From positions 6,895,038-6,959,037 of the forward strand of contig RPFO01000154.1 of the NCBI GenBank assembly GCA_009746045.1: 64,000 nt of DNA, read 5' to 3'. Of the stretch, positions 41,344 through 52,361 are shown in pieces. Position 1 is the first letter of the stretch. Each line of letters opens with the position of its first letter. This DNA comes from Mesostigma viride. Lineage: Eukaryota > Streptophyta > Mesostigmatophyceae > Mesostigmatales > Mesostigmataceae. The position numbers were made by a program, and so were the translations under genes. The notes under the pieces are model-generated. The model was not told the DNA's origin, made no database searches, and saw only the letters and a program-made list of their open reading frames with translations.

Positions 41344-41937
41344 CGTGACGCGGGCTGATGAGATTTGCCGATCTCACGAGAGAAGCGGCGTGCAGCGCCA
41401 TCGGGTCCATTATTAGTCCCATTTTAGGCACCTGCACCGGGATTCCGGGAAGTGGGGCTTTTTTCCTTCTACAGGAGTACGATTGAGACTTTTGCATGAG
41501 GTAGGTAAGTTTGCAAAAAAATAAGTCCGCAAGTCCGAGAAATTAAGGTGTACACAACAAAAAGCATGAATCAAGAGACGGTAGAATGACCCATGGCATA
41601 ATTGGCACGCTTGCCATTGTTGCCTAGTTTTATTTAGTTATGCTGTGCCCATGCAGAGAGCTGCTCTCTGCTGAGATGCCACGCTCTAGTTTTTGTATAG
41701 CCATGATGATCTTCCTCCCCCGTGCCAGGATCCCCCCCTTAGGCGGGTAGAACCTGAGACAGCATGGTGGTGCAGGTGCCCTGGTGCACCTAGAGCAGGG
41801 GTAGCTTACATTCCCACCCTTGCATGAAGTAGCCTATAGAATGTATTAAAAGCCATATGCCCCTTCTCAGGGCTATGTTTACTCCCAACGGAGTGATGTT
41901 GATAATTAATTAATTGCCAGTGTGACTACGCTAGGAT
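41344..41937. repeat. Segmental duplication copy B, left part
   Basis: 41,351-41,616 matches 1-260 of the first unit with scattered changes (GCGGGCTGATGAGATTT onward). After the short insertion the match resumes at 41,920 (GTGTGAC, TACGCTAGGAT) until the LINE insertion. Copy B continues at 52,940. Confidence 0.85.
41617..41913 (+). mobile_element. 297-bp SINE/MITE-like insertion
   Basis: It is flanked by TTGCCA at 41,611-41,616 and 41,914-41,919, while the uninterrupted paralogue has a single TTGTCA at the same place (about 246-256). It ends in TAATTAATTAA, like the LINE tails in this window. An inverted diverged relative lies at 26,125-26,470. It has no coding capacity. No clear Pol III box was identified. 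Confidence 0.7.
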
Positions 41938-42331
41938 TAATTAATTAATTAGACTCGTGCTCCCGTTGGGGAGTCACGGAGCATTAACCCCGATGGATGG
42001 ATGGATGGGTGCAAACATTCCTACCGGTCTAATCTATCTACATTGGCTACATACTACATCTATCTAACAGCATTCTAACTACAACATCTATCTAGGCAGC
42101 CGCACGCTGCCCTAGGGGGAGCTATCTGGCGTGCCTCCCGCGGGATTCAGTGCACACGCGGGCGCTTCCCCACTGGGGGGGGCTCGTTGTCCTCTATGAC
42201 CTGGGCCCACTTGGCCTTGTCCATCATCTTCTTCCAAATCACGGAGAGGCCTAGGCCCCCCATGTCCTCTACTAGCTGTTCTTTGAAGGTGCGGGCCTTA
42301 CGGCGTCTAACATCACTGGGCCCAGCCCACG

Positions 42332-42836
42332 TCAGGACTGGTGCCGGCCAGGCTGGGCTGGTCGCAGTCCTGCGGGGGGGCCACGTGAGGTGTCTACCTG
42401 GTTGGTGCGAGCTAGGTGCCCTACTAGCTGCAGGCGGCGTTGCTTAATGGTGCTGGTGATATAGGGCATGCCCTGGTACAGGTCCTCATTGCGGACATGA
42501 GCAGCATATCCTTCTCTGAAAATGGAACGCAGCATGCTGGTGACCGCGCCGTCCAGCTTGCGGGCCAGGTCGGCGGTGAGGGTCCACGTCTCGGCGCCAT
42601 ACGTGAGAACAGGAAGGACGAGGACCTTGAACAGGTCCTGTTTCTCGATCTTGCCCAGGGGCTTGCGCCACAGGGCCCGGTACTGGCGTAAAGCGTGCCA
42701 GGCGAGGGAGATGCGATGGTCCACATCAACCTCGCAGCTGGGGAGCAGGCTGCCCAGCAGCTTAACGCGGTCCCGATACAGGACTCGAGAGCCGTCTAGG
42801 AGATAGAGGGGCGGCGGTGAGTTGGTGAGCCCAACC
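42332..42836 (-). pseudogene. LINE copy 2: reverse transcriptase C-terminal part
   Basis: The frame encodes SRVLYRDRVKLLGSLLPSCE, VLTYGAETWTLTADLARKLD and VGHLARTNQVDTS, equivalent to the thumb and C terminus of copy 1. It is cut at its N-terminal side by the LTR element. The codons on the two sides of the insertion join at the 5-bp target duplication, which shows the frame was intact there before insertion. Confidence 0.85.
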
Positions 42837-42841
42837 GCCAG

Positions 42842-43413
42842 TGTTACGCCGCGGATATCTACCTCCACCTCTACCTCTAATGGGCCTGATACTACCTAAA
42901 CTGGTCAGGCCTCCTCTACTCAAACCTCTGGCGAAAGACGAACGTGACGGAGCTGATCTCAATGCATTAACATATGTGTTACTATAATACGCCATACAAC
43001 CATTTACCAAAACCCGTTTACTCCAGGAATAGAGGAAGGAAACACAACTACACTGCCGTGACCCAAGCCTAAATGTGTTAATTCATTTAACACACGCCGA
43101 GTGCACACACAAAGGGTAGAACGTGCATAAATGGTCACCAACGGTCCAACACGCTCGGGCCGACATGGCCCTCGCCTACAGATGCACGCTGGTCCACTAC
43201 ATCTACAGATGCACGCTGGTCCACTACATTCTACCAAAGGATCAGGACCACTAGCATAGTACGCGGCGCGGCGCCCAAAGGCACCCAATGTACCACAGTA
43301 CTGTTACGAGGACAATAGTGTCCCGGTAGGAGCTACACGTAAACCTAGGGACGACCGAGGCAAAAGACCTAATTTACGTCCGTAACTACAACGAATTGTT
43401 ACGCGACGTAACA
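42842..43413 (-). repeat. 3' LTR
   Basis: This 572-bp copy starts TGTTACGCCGCGGATATC and ends GCGACGTAACA. It pairs with 51,786-52,356. A 26-bp duplication containing ACAGATGCACGCTGGTCCAC lies within it near 43,180-43,225. Confidence 0.95.
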
Positions 43414-43424
43414 CCTCCCCCCCC
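43414..43424 (-). other. Polypurine tract
   Basis: Immediately inside the 3' LTR the minus strand reads GGGGGGGGAGG, the expected plus-strand DNA primer site for an LTR element in this orientation. Confidence 0.8.
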
Positions 43425-43786
43425 ACAAAGGTAGGGTCGAGCCCTCTCCCTACGCACAGGGAGGAAAACAAGGGGTAGGAAACCTAATGCACCCAGCACA
43501 CACCAACACAGTCGGTAGACCATCCCAGATACGAAGCACCAATAGTTCACACGGTCTCCACCACCACGCCGGGTGGTGTAGGGTTAGCCAGCACCAAGCC
43601 TGGTGGGAGGTTCCCCTAACTGCCTGGAACAGAGTCCTTGCCGGGAGGGGACGGCACTGGGCAGGACACACAGCGTAAACACATCAGCACCAAGGACCAA
43701 GAACAACCAATCAACTGGCCAGAATATGAGGGCGACTCTATATACCGGAGGGACAACACCCTCAGGTCGGGCCTAAGGCCCTCTAT

Positions 43787-44799
43787 CTAACGGCCATCCG
43801 TCTGGTAAGTACCACGGGAGGCCAGCAGGACATCCAGGTACGCCTGGTAGTGAGACACATCCTCAGCATTGTCGTGCCTATCTACAGTGAGGAAAACATC
43901 GGCCCACACGCCGTCAGGAAAAAGACCCAGGAAGGCCCAGTAATACCTATGCTGCGTAAGAACGACCTGGCCCCGGGCCCAGTCCAGGAAACCACAGGCA
44001 AAGAGGCGTAGGAAAGGCTCTACCGCGATCAGGCAGAGAGCCCGCAGGAGCAGACGATGATACCGGATCCGAGGGCGCATACCCGTTGGGAAAAACAGGT
44101 CTACCAGGGGCTCCACGTTGGACGGCCACAACCGGATATGCCGAATCTCACGGGAGCGCCACCGACGGGCACACTGTCGCGACCCGAACGTCTCGAGGTA
44201 TAGTCGCTAGCCCGAGGAGGAGGATGACCCCGAGAGTCCAAACCCTGGCCCGGGATGGGCGCTGGACGACGGGCATCCCACTCTAGGATGGGCTGAAGGA
44301 CCGTGCTGTACGTGGCACCCGGCACCGCAGGAAACTCTACCGTAAGGGCATCTGAGGCAATAATGCCCAGAGGCGGAGGGTAAGCCCACTGGAGCCCGCC
44401 GTAGGTGTCCAAGTCATTGTGGCGCCTAGCCCAGCGATACAGGACTCGCCGAACCAGGATCTCACCCTGAAACACCGGATCAGCTAAAATAACCATATCG
44501 AAGGGAGGCCGATCAGTCTCAACTGGTAGGCCACGGTCCCGCGGCGCCCGACACACCTGGGAGAACCCGTACAAAACAAGCTGGTGCGGTTCATTAGGGG
44601 AAGGACCGTACCACGTGACGGTGAAGAGAGCAGCCCGGACGAGACTCGCATGTTGGGCCTAAAGGGCCGGATGCACGACGCCACCCGGAAAACTGGACCG
44701 TGACACCCAACGGCCCGGAAGGGCCTCGAAGTACAGCTCAGGGTCCGGTAGGGGCAGGGACGGCGGCGGGCTCTCAGCCGGAGGGGTAGGCTCTGACAT
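43787..44799 (-). pseudogene. Third open frame downstream of pol, unknown function
   Basis: An ATG at 44,799 begins MSEPTPPAESPPPSLPLPDP. The frame meets a TAG at 44,659, continues open in the same frame to about 44,200, and then shifts to a second frame that ends at 43,787. Together the parts span about 330 codons with segments such as RPPFDMVILADPVF and HRYYWAFLGLFPDGVWADVF. I recognise no domain, and there is no clear signal peptide or membrane anchor to call it envelope-like. Its place after the chromodomain is unusual for chromoviruses. It may be a captured host gene or an element-specific accessory gene, now broken at two points. Confidence 0.5.
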
Positions 44800-44875
44800 G
44801 GCGGCTGCGGAGGGGAGGGGACAACCAACCACCCGTCGACAGCAGACATAACATAAGAGAGGAGAAGGTCTACAA

Positions 44876-45190
44876 CTAGAGCTTGTGCAGGGTTTTATAT
44901 TCCTGCAGCAGGCGACTACACCCATCTAGCTCACTCTCCGTATACCAGACCTTATCTACTTCACTACGAGCATACATCCACTTCACTTTATACTGACGCT
45001 GGGTACCGCGGCCCTTTTTGATATCTCTATGGGCCACGATGCTTTCTACTTCGTCTTCTACTTCCCCAGTGTCAGGGTTATGCTCTAAAGGGGCAGGCGC
45101 TAGCTCTCTACCAGCGAACGTACTAGGGTGGTACAGTTTAAGCTGGCTCCTATGGAAGGTGTTTGAATGTGTCTGCCAAGAGGTAGGGAT
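44876..45190 (-). pseudogene. Integrase tail and chromodomain, shifted frame
   Basis: In the frame one step off the integrase frame the minus strand encodes SNTFHRSQLKLYHP, an integrase end, followed by a chromodomain: VESIVAHRDIKKG, RQYKVKWMYARSE, VWYTESELDG, then a helix and a TAG stop at 44,876. The V-E-x-I, YKVKW and W-Y positions fit the family. Chromodomains guide integration to modified histones. The shift lies near a run of T residues at about 45,205 and looks like a single-base loss. Confidence 0.75.
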
Positions 45191-46500
45191 ATCGACTTTA
45201 TATAAAAATTTCCTACTCTAGACAACACATGGAAGGGTCCTAAGAAGGCGGGCCTAAGTTTGACCTTAAGTTCTGCTTCAAACTTATGAGCAAAACGGCC
45301 AACACGGGGGCCTTCTACTAATACTAGATCTCCTATTTCTATCTCAGGTGCTCTTCTATCTAAGGAGGCACGCAACCTAGCAAGGTACTTAGCCTGAGCT
45401 TTTTGGTACCCTGAGATCGCGTGGTCATGAGCAGTTTTCATTCTATCTAGTAAGGACTGTACACCTTCTACAGTATCTCGGGACACATCATCCTTGTCCC
45501 GTAGAGGACTAGCTAAGAGAGAGGTAGGGGTAAGGGGCTGTCTACCAGTATCTAAGAAGAAGGGCGTATATCCATGCGCAGCTTGGGGACAATTGTTGAG
45601 GGAGAACTCTACCAAACATAAATAATCCTCCCAATCACTACCCGAGCCATTAACATAGTGCCTAAGCGCTTCTTCTACTACCCTATTAAGACGCTCTACT
45701 AAATGAGAGGAGGAGGAGTGGTAGGCAGTACCGTAGGTAACCTTGGTACCGATGGCAGCGAAAAACTGCTGCCAAAAATCTGAGGTAAATAATTTATCCT
45801 TATCACTAATAAACTGCCTACTCAATCCATGATATCTGTATACATTATTGAGGTATAGGCGTGCGCAATCACGTGCGGTGAGTTCTAAAGGACACGGCAC
45901 AAGATGGCACATACGAGTAAAACGATCTATGAACACAAGGATTTGGGCATTGCCCCTATCATTCTTTCTAAAAGGTCCTACAAAATCCATCATGATAGAA
46001 TCCCAAGGCATGATGGGGTCAGGCAAGGTCCTAGGTTCTGCTATCTGTCCTACATTATTGGGTTTCATTTCCTGGCAAGATTGACAAGTTCTAACATACT
46101 CATCTACATCCTTATAAAGGGAAGGCCAGTAATAAGAGCGGGCTACTAGGTCCCGTACCCGTTTACCACCCTGATGAGCAGCTAAGTCATGCAACTCAAA
46201 GAGCAAGGAGGAGCGACAGATAGGAGGGACATACAGGCGCCATTGAGGGGGAGAATCTGCTATCTGCACATATAAAAACCCACCTACAAATTTACAAGGG
46301 TGCTTGCCTAATTGTTGGGGATGTGCAGCAATGGCAGCTAATGCTTCCGGCTCAGTGGCCGTAAATCTACTAATAAGGCGTTCAAGATCAGAGGTAGGCA
46401 TCGCTACAGAAGTATCCAGAACAGGTTTAAAGAGATCTCCTACCGCCTTGCCAAAGAGAAGGGGAGGTCCTAGAGGGACTACGTTTTCATAAGACTTTCC
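45191..46500 (-). pseudogene. Integrase of the Ty3 element
   Basis: The zinc domain reads LHDLAAHQGGKRV and then CQSC (His-His-Cys-Cys order). The catalytic core has D in SIMMDFVGPF, D in ISDKDKLFTS, and E in HLVERLNRVV, giving D-D-E. The frame is open from about 46,500 to 45,100, but the last part after 45,205 is out of register with the chromodomain. A frame change near the C-rich run at about 46,545 separates it from RNase H. The enzyme would insert cDNA with 5-bp duplication, as seen here. Confidence 0.85.
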
Positions 46501-46511
46501 TGACCTAGTCG

Positions 46512-48028
46512 CTATATGGCTAAGCGGTATAGAAATTTTATTTTTCCCCTCCCCCCCACCGAGGCCACGGGAAGGGCCTCACACGGGAGAGAGAGTCCTA
46601 CGTGAGAAAGGAGATCAGGCATGCGAACAGCTGTATGAAAGAGGTAGGCATAGGATTCATCATCAGGTAGTTCACCATAAGGGGTTACACCCATAGTAGT
46701 AGGAACTAGAGTAGTATTGAGAACATCAAGGTCCTCGAAGAAGGAATAGTCTGCACGACGAGAGAGTGCATCTGGTACTATGTTATCTACACCCTTGACA
46801 TACTGAAGTTTAAAAGGGGAAAACTGTGCTAAAAATTCCATCCAGCGCGCTTGCCGAGGGGTAAGGTTGGGTTGGGAGAGAAGATGGGTAAGGGGACGAT
46901 GATCCGTTTGGATAACTAACCTATAAGGATCTAGCTCACAGGGTTCATTCAGGCAGACATCAAATTGAGCACCTTTAAGGAAGTGCTGCCACGCGTGGCA
47001 ACAATACACCACAGCTAAGAGTTCCTGCTGGTGTACGGGATAGTTACGCTCCGCAGGGAGCATTGTCCTAGAGATATACTCAATTGGCTGTAAGCCCTGA
47101 CCCTGATCCTGGAGAAGGACACCACCTATAGCTACTTTACTAGCATCTGTAGCCACAACAAAGGGTTTAGTAGTATCCGGTAGGATGAGTACAGGAGGGG
47201 AAAGGAGTAGGGATTTTAGGCACTGAAAAGCCGACTGACATTCACTACTCCAAACAAAGGGGATATCCTTCTTTAATAAATGATTAATAGGGGCTGCTAT
47301 AGTTGCGAAACGCGGGATAAAACGCCTATAGTAAGAAGCAATTCCTAGGAAACTACGTACACCTTTAACGTCGGTAGGAGTAGGCCATTCCTGAATTGAC
47401 TTAGTTTTATCCGGGTCGGTAGCGACCCCGGCATCTGACAGAACGTGCCCTAAAAATGGGACACTCCTACCCGAACGAACTTTAGCACGGCGCGCCCACA
47501 AAGAATTTTCAGCCATTATTTCTAATACTTTCTTTAAATCACGTAGGTGCGTTTCAAAATCAGGAGAGTAAATAAGAATATCATCTAAGTAAGCTTGAGC
47601 ACAAGAACGGTCATGCTCAGATAAAGAAACAGAGGAGAAGGAAGGATCCTTTAGATCAGAGGACACCTGAGGAAGGTGAGAATTTCCCATAACAGGTCTA
47701 AGCACTTCATTCATTAACATTTGAAAAGAGGCAGGCGAGTTACAGAGTCCCATAGCCGCTACTCTAAACTGGTAATGACCAAAAGGGGTAGCAAAGGCGG
47801 TTTTATGGCAATCCTCAGGAGCTATCCGCAACTGCCAAAAACCATCCGCACAATCCAGTACTGTGAAACAAGTGGAACCTTTAACCTTATTAAATATATC
47901 ATCAATACGAGGTAGAGGGTATTTAGACTTCACAGTAATATCATTCAACTTCCTATAATCAGTAACTAGGCGAAACTTGCCATTTGGCTTAGGAACTAAC
48001 AGGACACCAGCTGAGTAGGGAGTTACTA
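46512..48028 (-). pseudogene. Reverse transcriptase and RNase H of the Ty3 element
   Basis: The RT fingers begin upstream of 47,948 (LLVPKPNGKFRLVTDYRKLN) and continue with FTVLDCADGFWQL, FRVAAMGLCNSPASFQ and AYLDDILIYS. About 25 extra residues separate the NEVL and YLDD motifs compared with typical Ty3 RTs. RNase H follows with VVATDASKVAIGG, QELLAVVY and VIQTDHRPL, so D-E-D is present. The frame is shifted at about 48,025 relative to the protease and stops at 46,512 near a C-rich run. Confidence 0.85.
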
Positions 48029-48950
48029 GGCTCTATCAATCCTGCTTCTAATAATGACACTAAAATCTGTTTTAGTTCCTTTAACTCGGTAGGGCCCATT
48101 CTATACATCGGAGAGTGCGTAGGAACTGCACCGTCCTTGATAACTACACGGTGTAAAACAGAACGAGGAGGAGGATAAGAAGGAGTCTTTTCTTCAAAAA
48201 CTTTTGAGGAATCTATCACAGCCATGTATCTTACTATTTCATTTTCAGTAAATCCCACTCCTATTGTATCCACTGTGTTTATATCTATATCCACACTATT
48301 ATTAGTGATAGGTATCTCCTGTACTTCTAACTGAAGGAACATACATAATAAATATCCATATTCCTTTAATTCAGAACGCAACTCATCATTGGACATTAAT
48401 ACTTCAGGTATAGGTCTTACAGGAGGATCAACAGGTGTAGGAGGAGTAATATCTACCAAGGATAAATTTTCCAATCTATAATGACGTTCCGGTACCCAGT
48501 AAGAGCTATCTGGAAACCAAATGACCATGGTATCATAATTAATAGTAATCTTATTATCCTGGTGCCAATCTAATCCTAGTAATACATCAGCGGTAGTGAT
48601 AGGGCCTATAGTGGCCGTCAGGTTGACAGTACGTCCTTGTATAACCATGGGAAGGGACACCGTACCCGGGGAATGACTGGTGCGACCATCAGCATAATGA
48701 ACAGTAACGGGTTTGGTGTGAGGGGTAGGGACTAGTCCTAAACGCCTAACTAGGGCCTCGCTCACAAAGGAGCTAGCCGCACCGCTATCTACCAACACAG
48801 AGACATTCAAGAGTTCATCAGCATGCAAGAAGGGTCTACAACAGTGTGAGGGACGGTTAAACCACCATTCAAGAACATAAGAGGACGCACACGTAGTGGT
48901 AGGGAAGATTCAGCTCCTACAGAGGTTATAAAAACAGGCAGGCAAAAATT
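48029..48950 (-). pseudogene. Aspartic protease region of the Ty3 element
   Basis: VSVLVDSGAASSFVSEALVR carries the D-S-G catalytic triad of a retropepsin, followed by a flap-like segment and VLLGLDWHQDNKI. It lies between gag and RT as expected. A frame change at about 48,850 separates a short upstream pol stretch, and another at about 48,025 separates it from RT. Confidence 0.85.
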
Positions 48951-48984
48951 TTTATCTGGGGTACTATCTAAGGACCTGTCCAGG

Positions 48985-50740
48985 TTACCCCCGGCTGACA
49001 GGCCTACTGTTCCCCCTCCCCCCCAAATCCATAGGAACTAACCCCGAAGAAGACCCTGGCGAAAAAGCCACTGCTGGAGGGTCACGAGGGAGCGAAGAGG
49101 GTGCGGGAGCCTGATTATCATAGGGGAACCCTGGGGGTCCTGTCTGCACAGCATTCAGCCTACTAGGGGTAGCTGAGGGAATGCGTCCTGAAGTAGGACG
49201 AATAGGAGCACGCTGAGGGGTACGAGGAGGGCGAGCGTCGGGATGAGGGGGAGCACCCGAAAGGAACTTGGGGCACTCACGTTTAAGATGACCTACTTCC
49301 TTACAATGATAGCATGTGATATGAGAGACATCAAGGGCTGAAAGGTCAGTAACACAGATATCTAATTCTTCTACATAGGAGTTCTCCTCCTCAGGGGTAA
49401 GGATAATATTATTAATACGGGAACGGGTAGGAAGAGAAGGGGTGGTGAAGAAATCTGCTACACGCAAGAGATGCTGGCGCACATGCTTGAGGGGCAGATC
49501 AGTAAAACGGTAGGCAGAGAACTGGCGCTTGACTTCACGTAATAAGGGTCTACTGAGGCCTTGGAGGAAGCGAGCACGTACTTCTGCACCCGACAAATCC
49601 CTAATTCGTACCATCTGAGCATCAAACTCTTTCATATACTCCTTAAATGATTTAGTACCCTGCTGCAAGGTACCAAAGGCTAATCTATCCTGCCAATCTG
49701 AATCAGGAGGGACTAAATGGTTCTCTAAACGCTTAAACAATTCTGCTACAGAGTTAGGGTAGGCATGAGAGGCCAAAGACTCACACTGAATGAGGTTAGC
49801 AAGCTCAGGAGTAATACAGGTTGTAAGATAGTGAGGAACTAATACAGCATCAGAAAGACGCCATCTATTATGATTCTGCCACGACTCCGTGTTCTGGGTA
49901 AGCAACATAATAAAGGTGAAAAACTGTTGAGGGGTAGACTTGACATCCAGCTTGGGAAGGTTAGCAAAGAGGGGAAGAGCAGGGGGCTTAGGGGGATTAG
50001 AAGAGTCAGTTTTTCCCATAGGGCCACTATCTTCCACTGCTACATAAGCGGGATAGAAGGAAGGAAGAGGAAAAGTCTTGGGTAGGGGTCTAGAAGGGGC
50101 CACCGTTTCAGGCTGGTGCCCATAAGAGAAGGGGACAGTATATTGCTCACGAAGAGAGGAATAGGCAAAATGATCATAATTTCTATCATCTAGGGCATGG
50201 TGCTGAAATCACTATTAACTTCTAAATCAGCCACACGGGTAGGGACCTGGGCTGCCTCATAGGCCGTCTCAGGGTAGGACCAGGAAGCAGGTGGGTAAAA
50301 GGGAACTGCACTAGGGCGCCCAGAAGGACCGACAGGGGCAGAGGCACGACCCGTGTTAAGAGCAGGCATGGAAGGCACAGGGTGGGAAGGAGGCCTAAAA
50401 CATTGTTAGTTAGTGAGGACCTGCTGGAGGGTTGAGCCAAGGTTGCAGGAGGGGCAGGGGCCTGGTTCAGGGTAAGGGAAGGGTCATCACTAAATCTGAC
50501 TTGCATACGTTGACGTTGTTCATAGGTAGGAGGGGTAAGTGAGGGACGACGGCGACCACCAGCAACAGGAGAAGGAGGTGAGGTACGAAGATTACCTTGA
50601 GGAGTGAGATGGTGCACCGTTTCAAGTGAGTCCCGTCGGTTACCACGATTGTTGTTATGGTTGTTAGTATTATTATTATTATTACTCATAGTAGGAGTAT
50701 TGGTAGGTATAGGCGACATGTTACCACCCACTGGATCCAT
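48985..50740 (-). pseudogene. Gag of the Ty3 element with CCHC zinc knuckle
   Basis: The frame starting at 50,740 (MDPVGGNMSPIPTNTP, then an Asn-rich stretch) is followed by two further frames that each continue plausible protein, with changes at about 50,390 and 50,210. The last frame (to 48,985) holds the capsid-like core (RLENHLVPPDSDWQDRLAFG, FLQGLSRPLLREVKRQF) and the knuckle CYHCKEVGHLKREC. It ends in a Gly-rich run just before the pol frame, where a shift is also needed. Nucleocapsid knuckles bind genomic RNA. Confidence 0.8.
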
Positions 50741-50862
50741 TTTTATTTAAGTAAATGATCAAAATCTAACTGAAAGCAACAAGGATAAAGGACAAGGCCT
50801 AATTTAAGGCAAGGAAAGAAAAGAAAAGCTTTTAATGGCTTAAAAGAAGGAAACAATTTAAA

Positions 50863-51126
50863 TCAATCCTTTTTAACAACAGTAATGGATAGGGAACCGA
50901 ATTCTAAGGTGAGAGGAGTATCTAAGCTAGATGAGGATGCAGCCCTCTTAGGGGGAGACGAAGGAGGGGTAGCAAAATCTAGAGCTTCTACAGGAGGGCG
51001 ACCATGAGGAGTAGAACGTACGTGTAGGCCTAGATCTGATACGCTATGGTCTATAAGGAATTGTTGAGCTTCCTCGAAGGTAACAAATTTCTTATACCTA
51101 ATTACATTATATGTACGATTTTGCAC
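50863..51126 (-). CDS. Small upstream open frame in the LTR element
   Basis: An 87-codon frame (includes KFVTFEEAQQFLIDHSVSDL and a Pro/Ser-rich end) lies between the 5' LTR leader and gag. The sequence looks protein-like, but I know no family. Upstream of it, 51,130-51,767 is leader sequence with no clear gene. Confidence 0.35.
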   Translation of the reverse strand: MQNRTYNVIRYKKFVTFEEAQQFLIDHSVSDLGLHVRSTPHGRPPVEALDFATPPSSPPKRAASSSSLDTPLTLEFGSLSITVVKKD

Positions 51127-51767
51127 TATCTTCCTAGCATCTGACCAAGAGAGGAAAATGGCTGACCATTGAGGGGTAATAACTACGTAATATTAGCTAA
51201 ACTATTATCACTAGATGAATGGGAAGGCGCAGTAAAAACACGACGTTGACTCATGATAACTCACCTGGTGGGTCTTGTGACGTCAAGCTAGACGAGTAGG
51301 GGTAGGCGACTTAGCTGGACGATCTGGATCACCGAAAGAAGAAGAGGGCGGAATTGTCCAGCTCTCGTCCTAAGTCAGCGACCGGATAGTCCAGCGCTCG
51401 TCCTAACACAGCGACCCGTAACTCTGCGGGTGCGGCCGTCTAATAAAGCAGCAGCACAAGGAAAAAGGTGTAGGTACTGCGACGCTAATCGTCTCCGAAC
51501 AGTAATACTCCCCTATCTAAGACAGGAAACAACCGTAAGCAGGAAAACAAGGCGAAGGACAGGCTAACTACGAAAGGATTTATCCGCTGCGAGCAGGTCT
51601 AGCTTCTAGGTAGAGCGTGTCCCGAAACGGGCAGCACTACTCTCCTAGCTTGAAGGCGACCCGCCCATTACCTATCAAGGAAGTGTCGACTTCTTGTTCC
51701 TGGACGCGGAAGGGGTCTTGAAAAGGTGTATGTGGCAAGGGATAGTCGTCTCGTTCTCTACCTACTG

Positions 51768-51785
51768 AAGTTCCTCCGGAACCAT
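51768..51785 (-). other. Candidate primer-binding site
   Basis: One base inside the 5' LTR the minus strand reads TGGTTCCGGAGGAAC. TGG is the expected start, but I cannot match the rest to a particular tRNA 3' end. GTTCC/GGAAC is also a small inverted repeat, so self-priming is possible. Confidence 0.35.
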
Positions 51786-52356
51786 TGTTACGCCGCGGAT
51801 ATCTACCTCCACCTCTACCTCTAATGGGCCTGATACTACCTAAACTGGTCAGGCCTCCTCTACTCAACCCTCTGGCGAAAGACGAACGTGACGGAGCTGA
51901 TCTCAATGCATTAACGTAAGTGTTACTATAATACGCCATACAACCATTTACCAAAACCCGTTTACTCCAGGAATAGAGGAAGGAAACACAACTACACTGC
52001 CGTGACCCAAGCCTAAATGTGTTAATTCATTTAACACACGCCGAGTGCACACACAAGGGGTAGAACGCGCATAAATGGTCACCAACGGTCCAACACGCTC
52101 GGGCCGACATGGCCCTCGCCTACAGATGCACGCTGGTCCACTACATCTACTGATGCACGCTGGTCCACTACATTCTACCAAGGATCAGGACCACTAGTAA
52201 AGTACGCGGCGCGGCGCCCAAAGGCACCCAATGTACCACAGTACTGTTACGAGGACAATAGTGTCCCGGTAGGAGCTACACGTAAACCTAGGGACGACCG
52301 AGGCAAAAGACCTAATTTACGTCCGTAACTACAACGAATTGTTACGCGACGTAACA
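51786..52356 (-). repeat. 5' LTR
   Basis: This 571-bp copy starts TGTTACGCCGCGGATATC and ends GACGTAACA. Differences from the 3' LTR include GTAAGT versus ATATGT near 51,915 and the AGTAAAGTACG region near 52,200. Confidence 0.95.
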
Positions 52357-52361
52357 GCCAG

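Larger units (their letters stand above)
42842..52356 (-). mobile_element. Ty3/chromovirus LTR retrotransposon, 9,515 bp
   Basis: Two LTRs of 572 and 571 bp start TGTTACG and end CGTAACA. GCCAG is duplicated at 42,837-42,841 and 52,357-52,361. Coding order on the minus strand is gag with a CCHC knuckle, protease, reverse transcriptase, RNase H, integrase, chromodomain, then an extra frame before the polypurine tract; integrase after RNase H is the Ty3 arrangement. The LTRs differ at only about ten positions by eye, so it is young. Yet gag, pol and the third frame are all broken by single-base shifts. Confidence 0.95.

Noticed and set aside
43787-44799. An envelope gene in the LTR element
   Set aside because: The position fits, but there is no visible signal peptide, cleavage site or convincing membrane anchor, so I call it unknown.
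48950-49030. Programmed frameshift between gag and pol
   Set aside because: A shift is needed near a G-rich run, but at least six other shifts in the element have no such explanation, so decay or sequencing error is as likely.
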